From Lucinisca nassula (lineage: Eukaryota; Mollusca; Bivalvia; Lucinida; Lucinidae), in the NCBI GenBank assembly GCA_963580285.1, contig OY757011.1, positions 200,897,644 through 200,961,643 of the forward strand: a stretch of DNA of 64,000 nt. The letters run 5' to 3'. The notes under the pieces were generated by a model. It was not told the DNA's origin and did not search any database. It saw nothing but the letters and a program-made list of their open reading frames with translations. The position numbers and the translations under genes are program-made. This document shows positions 54,341 through 64,000 of the stretch, piece by piece. Numbering within the stretch: the first letter of the stretch is position 1; the number at the start of each line of letters is the position of its first letter.

Positions 54341-55350
54341 AATATTATTATCATTGTTATACTCAGATTCAATTAAAACGCACCACTTTTAGTTTTGATT
54401 TGTTTAGTTTACGGTGAAAATGATTGACTTTTTCATCTGATAAATACGGTATTGTAAAGTTGTCAACGAAGCATGAATTTGTTTTCACACGAATACTGCG
54501 TGATTTTCATGATGTGCATGTGCACGCGCAAAATGCAAAAATTGCAAATTTTTCGTAATCACGATATTTTTGGCACTTTCTTAACTGTCATTATAAGGTC
54601 GTTAAACGCCAGCAAAATATTTCATACGAACATGCCAATGTCTGAGTAACGTAAATCGTCATTGTACCCTGATGGCTTTCATACCACCAAGTTATGCGAC
54701 CAGAGTCTTCGTTGTGCGCTCTAAGGATAGCTAAGAGCTCAATGCCCCTTCATACAGCAAGAGAAATCTCTGGTTAAACTATATGGATGCGCAGGCTGAT
54801 CTGAGTCTTCGATGGGAGCACATGTCTTATTGTTGGTTTTGTCGTGCGCTGGCTAAAACAGAGATTACTTGTTCGGTGGTGCTGGTCCTCTTTTAATTGT
54901 TGCAGTCTGTTGGGCTCTTTTACAAAAGAAAAAATCATTTTAACAGACATTGTATAATTGAAATTTATTTTTGAAAACCTGCCCTCATCAACTTGTGTAA
55001 TGTACGAGTTACAAAGGCATGTGATCTTAATGATCCAAATAGTGTTGACGGATTGTAAAAAAGTTACACTTTTTATTACGCATGCATTTTACATGAATAG
55101 TTGAAACAACCTTGATGAGTAGTAAGAACTTCATATGACCAATACGCTGTTGAACGGCAATAAATGTTTTTAGTATCATGCCGATTGGGCTATGCAACAT
55201 TTAATCTTTTACAGTTAGAAATTGAAACGTTTTTACCTTTCACATATTTTAGTCCATTGTCTACAAAATCGCAGTGTGCACTTGACAACTGCAGTATACA
55301 TAGAGATATTTACATTGGAGCCTATTCAAAACCATTGACATTTTGAATCG
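54341..55350. other. intronic DNA, no gene seen
   Basis: AT-rich with no recognisable repeat body or coding signal; it lies inside the 13-kb intron of the cysteine-rich gene. Confidence 0.4.
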
Positions 55351-55354
55351 ACTT

Positions 55355-55530
55355 GCCCAGGCAAAGTGGTGCGAGTCGAAATGTCCATGCCTATAACCCC
55401 TATTGGTTTCATTGGGCGACTTGAGATGTCATTTTATCTCAATGTCGGGTAAAAGTCCCACAAAATTGAAAGCAACGCCTTAAAAATGATATATACAGTG
55501 TTGACGGAGACGTTAAACATCAAATCAAAC
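55355..55530 (+). repeat. SINE-M 3' half
   Basis: CTTGCCCAGGCAAAGTGGTG, CATTGGGCGACTTGAGATGT, end GTTGACGGAGACGTTAAACA. It is flanked by GCCTATTCAAAACCA(T/C)TGAC on both sides (55320 and 55539), a probable target duplication. Confidence 0.82.
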
Positions 55531-55844
55531 AAAGCCTATTCAAAACCACTGACATTTTGAATTGGCATTTCAGTAATGCATTACGTAGATAATGCATGTG
55601 CTGTTATTCAAACTTTTTACAAGATTGCAAGTTACAATAACTGTTTACGGTGTTTTCATAAAGTGAAAGAAAGAAAGAAAAGAAATCCTCCTTTGAATTC
55701 ACGACCTTGGGTTCCGAGTCGAACACTCTATTCACTTTCAGGTAAAATTTAACAAAGGAAGAAGGGAGGTAATACACATGAAACTGCCAATTTAAGCACT
55801 GTTGTAAAGTTTACTTGAAAATAAAATTGTAAATTTTAAAAATA

Positions 55845-56310
55845 AGAGCTTGCAAGTAAACTTTAACCTAATGCGGACGCTGACGCCGGGGGTATTGCAA
55901 TAGTTCACCCTTACGTTTGTAAGGCGAGCTTAAAGGTGAGGTTATAAGTCAGAAATTATGGTCTCTGATAAGCCGAAAGTTGTATGTTTTGTTTACATTT
56001 CATAAAATTTAATGATCAAATTTCTATAAAATTATATGGCTCTCCATTGACCAATACAGGTTGAGTTTGACATGTAATAGGTGGGCTTTACAATAATTTT
56101 CACAATTGTCATAAACCCTGGTTGACACGAAAATCAGGGAAATTTGAGTTTCCAATGCATACATTAAGTTAGGGTAGCATCACACTGACAAGCACATGAA
56201 ATGAATACTGCAGTTTGGGCAATATCAACCCGGCAGTCCATAGACTTTGCTAGTCCCCTCAGCGTAGGTTACTACTATTGCATAATCAGCGACTTGCACA
56301 TGATGGGTTT
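55845..56310. other. dispersed repeat and unique DNA, no gene
   Basis: GCGGACGCTGACGCCGGGGG with flanks at 55870 matches 18883-18920, so it is a dispersed repeat. The rest shows nothing that I can support. Confidence 0.5.
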
Positions 56311-56586
56311 CTATAGTTTATCAACGACCTTTGAGAGTTCAATGTTCAAGCGTGGCAAGACTATTCCATGTTTTAGGGGAAGCAGGTTTCGGATTTATTT
56401 TTTCACAGGATTTTTAAAATTATAGATAAGTTTTTTTTTTGATAATGCCATTATGTAGAAGTCGTGGACAAGCGGTGAGTATGATGCAGCACGAATCTCA
56501 GTAAAACTATATATCCCAATGTAAAATCCCAACTGAAAGCGACTTACCTAAAACGCTGACTAGTCCAAAATTAAAAGTGCAGTCAC

Positions 56587-59500
56587 CACACTGGTCAATA
56601 CATACGCACAGGCTGCGTAGCGGTCGCATAGGCTTCGTATTTTGGACATATGGGCTTCGATGAAAAATGGCGGATGACAGTTCGTCAATGCAGGTAAGAA
56701 ACTGTTTTTACGTTTAACTAACTGTTGTATTGCATTTCCCGATACTGACATCTGTCTTACGGACCACTTTATTAACGTGCGGCTTCGTCTGTTGCAAGAA
56801 AAAGTTTGAAAAACGGAATATAGAAAAATAGACCCCAAAAGAAATTTGGCAGTCAACACAGATTCACCTGTATTTTCACTTTGATCAGGTCGACCTATGT
56901 AATTACACGTTTTTGGCTGGTGTTCTGGCCGATAAATTGTGAATAACGATAATGAAATCGAAAAGCTAATATGCAACTTTCGTCATATCTTTTGCGAAAA
57001 ATAAAAATCTTGATATTTCGATACAACGCGCGTAGCTTCGTTACCTATTACAACGCAGAGGCTGCGAACTAAATTTGAAAGCCCTGTATTATGTAGAATA
57101 ATAGCGAATGCTATTAAATTAATGTCGCGGAATCAGTCAACCAGCGTTAGTTGGTGATGCTAAAGACATTCTGTATCATTTATACCGAAAACATTTTCAG
57201 TCTCAGCTATGCAAATACATGTATAACATTTTGAGGCGAATGCGCAAAATCTGTCAATTTACAATTATTAACACCACCATTCATAAACTCGGCAAGTCCT
57301 CGTCTAATCTGTTAAGTATTAAGCCAAATAATATTTGCACTGTATGAATTTTTGTCGTGTTTTTTACAAAGCACGTGGCTTCGCAGGTTACAGAGATGGG
57401 AAGACGCATTACGAAAACACGCCAATTAAAATACCACTAAAAAAACTAAAAAAAATACTTTCAGATAAAACATTCTGATAGTTTTAATATTTCTGCTCAA
57501 GACATAGTGTATGGGAACTTGTTACAACCGCCTGGTCCGGGCGGTTTTATCGCGTATCCACAATCTGTATTTCTGAGAGAAATAAGGAAAACAATGTATA
57601 TCCCTTTAAAGCTCAGTTTTACTATATAAAGTTGGATTTAAGGGGATCAGAATTATATAGGCATGTTTTCGTGATTCTCCGACTTCTATTTAAATGCTTC
57701 AATCGAATACATGCAGCTCCTACAAAACTTCAGCAAAGGTTCATTAATCGCACCTGCACTGTCTGATCCCAGTCTTCGTTTCCGATAAAATAGAAGCATC
57801 TGCTCATTAAACAGTAAACATATAAGCTAATTCTAGCCTTTGTATGATCAAAGAAAAAAAAAAAAAAAAAGACTTTTCTTTATCTCAGATCTATTTTCAA
57901 TCTCTGTCCTTACATCATAATTTTTTGCTAACCAGACTGTCTTCTTCAATATAGCCTATCAGAATCTGAATTTCATAGTGACTTAGAATATAAATTCAGA
58001 AAAAAATACTTGCTTGCAATGATTTCATTAACCCATTTCGTGAAATCATTATTCGATATAATAAGATAAGATAGATAAAAAATGTTTTTGCTTTACGGCC
58101 CTTTCATAACTCTATGACGGCTCCGGCCCAAAGATTTACTTTTTTAAGAAAGTCTGTCGGCTGGATGCTTACTTATGGATTTAAACTGCTTCCTTTAACC
58201 CTTAAACTACAGTTTAAAGCAAAACGTGAAGACCCTGATAAGACGCTGCGTTTGGCCCTTCAATTCATGTAATGTGAGCAAACAGTGAAGACCCTGATTA
58301 GATGTCGCGTCTGGACATACACTGTTTGAAAAACCCAATCCATGATCTATGGATTTCCATATTACGCAACACGCTGACCTCTCTTCGAAGAAAACTAAAC
58401 CCTGGATTTCCGACCAATCAGTGATAATCACGTGGACTTAAGCGCTGTAGAGCTACTTGCACTTTTTTACTTTGTGACGATTGATAAATAATCGGCCCAA
58501 AACTAGTATTTGTCTTTTCAAAAAGTAAACGGGTCATTCATATTTAGCAATTGCAAGTATGCTTTATATGCGGTAGGGTTTGAGATGTCATTTCGTCTCA
58601 GTGTCGGGTAAAAGTCCCATAAATTCGGAAACAATGTCTCAAAAATGACCTGAATGATGTTGTCGGGGACGTTAACATTAACACAAACAAAAAGGTTCCA
58701 CTGAGTCATGCGCTGTGACATGAGAAAATTCTCTACCAATAATGAATTGACATACAACCGTTCGTTAGGGATACCAACCTAGGCCGAATTCATCTGGAGC
58801 CAAGGGCTAGCTTTGGCTACTTTGGTTGCGGTTTCATTTTCCTATATCAGTTAGGCAACTCCATAAACACCCAATCAAAAACGAAGACTGCTATCTCCAT
58901 TTTAAGTGTGCTCATGAGTGATCATGGGTGGAAAACCGGACGAATCAACCGTAAGGAAAACCTGAATTGTAAAATGGCCCCTGTTTATACTGTCTGCTGC
59001 ATCTTCTTAAAGTTTTTTTTCTTTCTTTATTTTTGTTTTAAATAATATTTTTGCTCATAGGCAAACAGTGTGGACCAAGATCAGACTATAGACTTAGATT
59101 GGTTCAGGTAACATTTAAAGAAAGCAGCAGATGACTATGCAGACGACAGTTGTTGTGATTGACAAGTAAGATAGCTATCTTCAGAGTTGCTGCTTCCCTC
59201 ACTAAATTCCTGATCACAAGTTTCCCTGGACTCAAACATATAAGGCTGAATATCTAAACTGAAGTCCCCTCAAAGAGTGGCCAGTTCTTGCTTATTTTGC
59301 TCCATTTTAAGCTTTTGTTTTAAACCTCAACATTGCTACATCTGCCTATTCAGTACACACCAAGCTTCTAGATTCCTCATTGATGACGTCAGGGCATATC
59401 TGTGGTTAATTGGAATTTACAAGGTCAGTTCTTGGCTGGAGATTACACAGTGATAAAATCCTTATCAGACCACTTAGAAACCTGCAGTATTCAGTAGAAG

Positions 59501-60613
59501 AAAGGGTTTATTGATGTTTACCTATTTATTGTAACACATTATCTCTTTCCTTTCTCCTTTAACAGATTTGACGAAGACAGACTTACCAAGTTTATGAACG
59601 GTAGTGTACATTGACAGATTTTCTGCATTTATTATATTTCCTTATTTATTCTCAGAAACACAGATTGTGGATACGCGTTAGAACCGCCTGGTCCTGGCGA
59701 GCAGAAATATCAAAACTATCAGGATGTTTTATCTGAATGATTTTATCTTTTTAGTGGTATTTTAATAGGCGTGTTTTCGTAATGCGTCTGTCCATCTCTG
59801 TAATCTGCACGTCGTAAATTCCTAAGCCACGTGTGTTGTAATAAAAACATGACAGAAATTCATACAGTGCAAATATAATTTGGCTTAATACTTAACAGAT
59901 TTGGCGAAGACTTACCAAGTTTATGAACGGTAGTGTAAATAATTGTAACTTGACAGATTTTGGCATTCGAATCATAATAATGTATGTGCATAGCTGAGAA
60001 TGAAAATGTGTTTGGTATAAATGATGCAGAATGTCTTAAGCACCATCAACTAACGCTGGTTGGCTCATTTCTCGATATTAATTTAATATCATTCGTCATT
60101 ATACAGCATAATTCAGGGCTTTCAAATTTAGTTCGCAGCCTCTGCGTTGTAATAGGTAACGAAGCTACGTTCGTTGTATCGAAATATCATGATTTTTCTT
60201 TTTCGCAAAAGATGTGACGAAAGTTGCATGTAAGCTTTTCTATTTCATTATCATTATTCACAATTTATCGGCCAGAACACCAGCCAAAAACGTGTAGTTA
60301 CATAGGGCGACCGGGCCAAAATGAAACTACAGATGGATCTGTGTTGAATGCCAAATTTCTTTTGGGGTCTATTTTTCTATATTCCGTTTTTCAAACTTTT
60401 TCTTGCAACAGACGAAGCCGCACGTTAATAAAGTGGTCCGTAAGGCAGATGTCAGTATTGGGCAACGCTATACAACATTTAGATTGACGTAAAAACCGTT
60501 TCTTACCTGCATTAACGAACTGTCATCCGCCATTTTTCATCGAAGCCTTTGCGTCCAAAATACGAAGCCTATGCGACCGCTACGCAGCCTGTGCGTATGT
60601 ATTGTCCAGTGTG
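56587..60613. mobile_element. foldback element F1, 4.0 kb with ~1-kb arms
   Basis: TIR CACACTGGTCAATACATACG (left) and CACACTGGACAATACATACG (right, reversed), continuing as inverted arms of about 1 kb (56587-57595 and about 59630-60613). The 5-bp flanks GTCAC at 56582-56586 and 60614-60618 are direct copies; element A has a single GTCAC there. Both arms carry the same outward-reading frame (IYRPEHQPKTC, FSCNRRSRTLIKW). No transposase is recognised, so it is probably non-autonomous. Confidence 0.87.
57595..59630. other. unpaired centre of foldback F1
   Basis: Holds dispersed repeat R3 (58195-58500, with degenerate GATCAGACGCC motifs) and a SINE-M 3' fragment (58560-58690, end TCGGGGACGTTAACATTAAC). 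A poly(A) tract is at 57853-57870. No transposase-like coding was found. Confidence 0.55.
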
Positions 60614-60784
60614 GTCACGTCTCACTGCGTTTTGAAAGACTATAGCCAATGAAAAAGCGTGTTTCATTTGTGATATGCACTAAATAGTAGTAGTGGTTGC
60701 ACGGGGCAGCTCAGGTGTTATTCGCTGAGTTAGTGTCTATCGTATATTTTTTGTGCAAGCGGACCAAATGGTTTTTTTTTTTGG

Positions 60785-61000
60785 TTTGGGTTTTACGGCC
60801 CTTTCAAGATTATTTCACTCATATCGAGCCGATCGTTAATCATAGGTGGGCGAAAACCGGAGTACCCGGAGAAAAACCACCTGACCTTCCGTTGCAGAAC
60901 TTGGCGTCTCACACGTGACCCGAGCGAGGCTCGAACCCACGGCGGTGAGAGACCTAATGACTAAGAGTCAGCGCTCTTATCCATTAGGCCACGGAGGCCC
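60785..61000 (-). repeat. SINE-B copy, reverse
   Basis: GTTTTACGGCCCTTTCAAGA, GCGAAAACCGGAGTACCCGG, CGAGGCTCGAACCCACGGCG, TCCATTAGGCCACGGAGGCC. It is close to full length, 58 bp from the coding exon at 61058. Confidence 0.88.
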
Positions 61001-61057
61001 GTGCGGACCAAATGGACATACATGTATATATTCCAGTTTTGAAAACGACTACTATAC

Positions 61058-61193
61058 CTGTAACAGGCTTGATATGTTGGTGGATAGAACCCACTGGCAG
61101 CAAGGCCTGACGTCTACTCACTACTTGAAATTCTGGCACAATGTAACAGCACTGTCCTGCAGCGCAATCCGTGTCGTTTCTGCATTCAGTCCC
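61058..61193 (-). CDS. internal exon of Dickkopf/prokineticin-type cysteine-rich secreted protein
   Basis: 136 bases bounded by acceptor TTTTGTTTCCAG (before 61193) and donor CAG|GTATAG (after 61058). It starts on a codon boundary and leaves one base, which completes a Gly codon with the first two bases of the exon at 47795. It encodes TECRNDTDCAAGQCCYIVPE and then FQVVSRRQALL. C-x5-C-x4-CC is the opening cysteine pattern of colipase-fold proteins (Dickkopf, prokineticin/astakine). The signal-peptide exon should lie at higher coordinates; I could not find it up to 64000. Confidence 0.75.
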
Positions 61194-61703
61194 CTGGAAA
61201 CAAAAGGGCATTATGTTATAACAGCAGTGTATGGATTCGAACCCCTAATCCCTGGTATGGCCGGTCCGATAGAGATCTAGGTCTTTTCCCTACTATGGGC
61301 CCGGATACATACTCAGGAAATAATTGGTTGGATGTTGTACACGCATCATATAATTTCATGGATGTTTTACATGCACCATAATGAGCAAGCGTGGGAATGC
61401 GATTCGGTCAGTCTTCAAACCTTCACATATTAATAGTATACCTCAGTATACTCCTTCGTATTGTGAAAAGTGGAGGTTACAAACGAAGACTATATAATCT
61501 TTACATCGATATAGTCTAAATAAACAGACAATGAACATTCTCACTTGCATATCATTATACAGTCGAACTTCAATGGCTCGAACACCTTTGGGACCTCAAA
61601 AATCTGTTCGAGATATGGGCAGTTAGAGCCACCGAGAGTTACTGCATATAGACATTACGAGATACTTTAAGACATCTTTTCGGTGTTATTTAATGAAAAT
61701 GTA

Positions 61704-61766
61704 CGCTGTGTGTACTCATTAGAATCGCCTCATCGAGGCGATTCTAATTGGTTCACACAGCATACA
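61704..61766. repeat. hairpin copy with paired changes
   Basis: GTGTGTACTCATTAGAATCG...CGATTCTAATTGGTTCACAC. AATCGCC pairs with GGCGATT where most copies have AACCGCC and GGCGGTT. Around it (61560 ACAGTCGAACTTCAATGGCT) there may be an old TIR. Confidence 0.75.
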
Positions 61767-61973
61767 TTTGCAAGATAAAAGACTAAAATCTCCTTAATTA
61801 TCCCCAACTATTTCTTATGTAGAGGTTTCCCTATGGGCTCAAGAAAGGATTCGACTCAGCCTTGGTAACCGAGCCATCTGTGTTATAGGCATCGAATTTC
61901 TACTATATGTCCACTACGGCGGTTAGGAAAGAAAGGTAGATAGATGGATAAATAACTTTTTGGGGTTTCAGCA

Positions 61974-62091
<118 letters not shown>

Positions 62092-62834
62092 AGTGGTTTT
62101 TCTTCCTATTAAACAGCTTTTGTCATGTCGGGCCTGTCAATTACTTTTACAGACTAGGTCGTCTAAGCGGTTAGCTAGTTCTTACCAAGCGGACACATAA
62201 AGTATATTCTTGCATAAATATCTATTCTTGCATAAATACCTATGCGCATGGCTGTTTGAAGCCATTGTCAAATGGACCGAAAGCCGTGCTCAAACAGCAA
62301 AAACCATGTTCAAATCATGAAATTCGCGTGCTGTTTGAACATGGATTTTGAGCTTTTGATATCACAAGACGGGCCTTGTTTTGTTTACGTTACGTTGAGC
62401 GACGTAACGTTATCGTCCTGAACGTAGCGTTTTAGGGTTCTATGATGACGTCAGGGGGTTACTGCAAGAATAAAATAGAATAATCTTTATTGCACAGATA
62501 TACCCATGATTTGGGTTATAGGCAAATCAATAGCATATGGCAACAAACAAATGATAAACAATACCCACCCCCTTCGAAGCACACACATCCACACACAATG
62601 CTAACGCACATGCATGATAAAATCATCATCAGTGACGGAATACACAGTCAATGGTTTGAAGTGTGAGATTAAAAATCATTTTTAAAAATCATGTAACGTC
62701 ATGGTAAACAACATTCTGAACTGGCCGCCATTTTGGTTTGTCTGTCACATTTGAAGAGTTTATATGGAATTTATATGGAGCTTTTGGGCGTTTTCGTCAA
62801 AATTTACTGTCGGAATCGTAAGTTATGCAAGAAC

Positions 62835-62975
62835 AACGCTCACCCATGGTTATTTCATTGCATTAACATTTGCCGGATCCCTCGGAAGATATTTGAACAT
62901 TCGACCTAGCGACCTCATGTTCAAACAGCTTCTTCGGGACCCGCCGAATGTTAATGCATGAAAAACCATGGTTGA
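62835..62975. repeat. imperfect hairpin
   Basis: CCATGGTTATTTCATTGCAT...TAACATT on the left pairs with AATGTTAATGCATG...CCATGG on the right; inner TCGGAAGATATTTGAAC and GTTCAAACAGCTTCTTCGG also pair. Confidence 0.75.
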
Positions 62976-63049
62976 TCCCTATATACAACGTCGTATATTT
63001 ACATTCTAAGTGCATTATAGAATCTACTGGGAAGCAATGTTGTTCATAC

Positions 63050-63905
63050 TTCAATATTTACATTTCCCGTGTAAAGTCTAAAGTAAACCGATGGAAAACA
63101 ATGTAGTTTATACTTCCATGAACGCATCGAGTCACATGTTTTTCTGTGACGTCAAGTGATGTTAGTCTAAACCATGGTTCTCTACGGGCGTTGGTGACGT
63201 CAACGCTGTTTCGCTCTTTATAGAAAAACAGCGTGTAAATGTTTTTCAGCTTTAAAAGTTTGCCCTTTAAGCATTTTTTCGCCCAGTGATTAGGGGCAAC
63301 AATGTAAATATAAAAAAAAGTAAATTTAATTTTTGGCTTTGCATGAAAGTATGAACGACAGCGGGTCGCAAGCAAAGTTTTCATGAACCGGTTAATTTAC
63401 TTTGCATGCGACACGCTGCGTTCATGAAAGTATGACCGGCGGCGGGTTGCTAGCAAAGTTTACTTCGCACGCGACGTTCATACTTTCATGAACAGCAGAA
63501 AAATAAAATCCATTTAAGAAATAAAATTTATTTTCTGCAGTTCATGGAAGTATGAAGGCAGTGGGTCGCGTGCAAAGTAAATTAACACCGAAGGGGTTCA
63601 TGTAAACTTTGCTAGCGACCTGCTCCCTTCGGTTCATACTTTCGTGAAAAGCAGAAAAATTAAGTTTTTTTATATTTACATTATTGGCCCGTCATCACTG
63701 GGCGAAAAAAATTTACACGCTGTTTTTCTAAAAAGAGTGGAGCAGCGTTGATGACGCAGCAGCGTTGATGTCATTAACGCCCGTAGAGAACAATGGTTTA
63801 GAATGACGTCACTTAACGTCACTGAAAATCATGTGATTCGATCCGTTCATGGAAGTATGAACGCAATTGTTTTCTATAAGTTTACATTAGACTTTACACT
63901 GGAAA
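63050..63905. mobile_element. foldback element, ~850 bp
   Basis: Two arms of about 400 bp: left from AATATTTACATTTCCCGTGT, right ending ACACTGGAAATGAAAATATT. Arm landmarks pair across the centre: GAACGCATCGAGTCACATG with CATGTGATTCGATCCGTTC, AACAGCGTGTAAATG with TTTACACGCTGTTTTTC. The centre is rich in TTCATGAAAGTATGA and its complement. Its start is related to 2541-2600. No coding capacity. Confidence 0.85.
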
Positions 63906-64000
63906 TGAAAATATTTCTTAAATGAATACATTGTTGACTCAGGTGACGTCAGTGACGTCGAAATAAACTATCGTTCTCTTCAATATGATAGGACGATGGC

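Larger units (their letters stand above)
56312..60644. mobile_element. element A3, short Tc1-like derivative split by foldback F1
   Basis: TIRs TATAGTTTATCAA (56312) and, reversed from 60644, TATAGTCTTTCAA with TA. Without F1 only about 300 bp remain (56312-56586 and 60619-60644), including a decayed tRNA-like module (about 56458) and the AAATTAAAAGTGCAGTCAC right end seen in element A. Confidence 0.85.

Noticed and set aside
56560..60487. Outward-reading frames in both F1 arms as a real protein (SLFTIYRPEHQPKTC...)
   Set aside because: The two copies are similar because the arms are inverted duplicates; no domain, no splice or promoter context.
56587..60613. Transib/RAG-like transposon, because of CAC-type ends and a 5-bp duplication
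   Set aside because: No Transib/RAG1-like coding was seen between the arms, and the termini fit the heptamer consensus only loosely. Kept as an unclassified foldback.

Overview
This is non-coding-rich eukaryotic nuclear DNA, most probably from a bivalve mollusc. The case rests on intron-containing genes with GT-AG splice sites, a TATA-box promoter and poly(A) signals. It also rests on tRNA-headed SINEs ending in (G)GACGTTAAAC, TIR elements with internal tandem arrays, a DIRS retrotransposon and mariner/Tc1/pogo DNA transposons. There are no operons or prokaryotic signals. The species cannot be named from the sequence alone. Most long open frames in the window are translated repeats.

Host genes. 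(1) Minus strand: a secreted, 10-cysteine Dickkopf/prokineticin-type (colipase-fold) protein. It is visible as two exons, 61058-61193 and 47599-47795, joined in phase across a 13.3-kb intron crowded with transposons; its signal-peptide exon was not found. (2) Plus strand: a small hydrophilic protein with two LDN...NPNN repeats, coded in an exon at 38330-38539. A TATA box (35711), an initiator, an ISRE-like site and a splice donor (35823/35824) lie 2.5 kb upstream and make a coherent two-exon model.

0-10.5 kb: a tRNA-Ile-like sequence and a 266-bp tandem repeat, then a three-level nest. A nearly complete three-exon Tc1/mariner-superfamily element (4453-7580) sits at a TA inside the transposase gene of a pogo-like element (2155-8432). 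That element itself sits at a TA near the 5' end of a virus-like (Polinton/adintovirus-type) gene. Remnants of two more genes of that virus-like element follow to 10.47 kb.

10.5-22.7 kb: MITEs, hairpins, a decayed mariner (12.4-13.5 kb), a 161-bp triplication and a 2.7-kb TIR element made of two kinds of tandem array.

22.74-28.92 kb: a 6.2-kb DNA transposon with TIRs, palindromic GTTACGTACGTTAC sites near both ends and a long intronless transposase-like gene broken only near its 3' end. This is the best candidate for a little-described mobile system.

29-47.5 kb: SINEs, MITEs with a recurrent hairpin, an internally deleted copy of the Tc1-like element, the NPNN gene, a mariner with a SINE in it, a second TIR-plus-array element and three minisatellites.

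47.6-61.2 kb (intron of the cysteine-rich gene): a DIRS1-type tyrosine-recombinase retrotransposon with inverted terminal repeats and an internal complementary region, inserted in a SINE, and a 4.0-kb foldback element with 1-kb arms inserted in a short Tc1-like derivative. 61.2-64 kb: a (GT)n tract and an 850-bp foldback.
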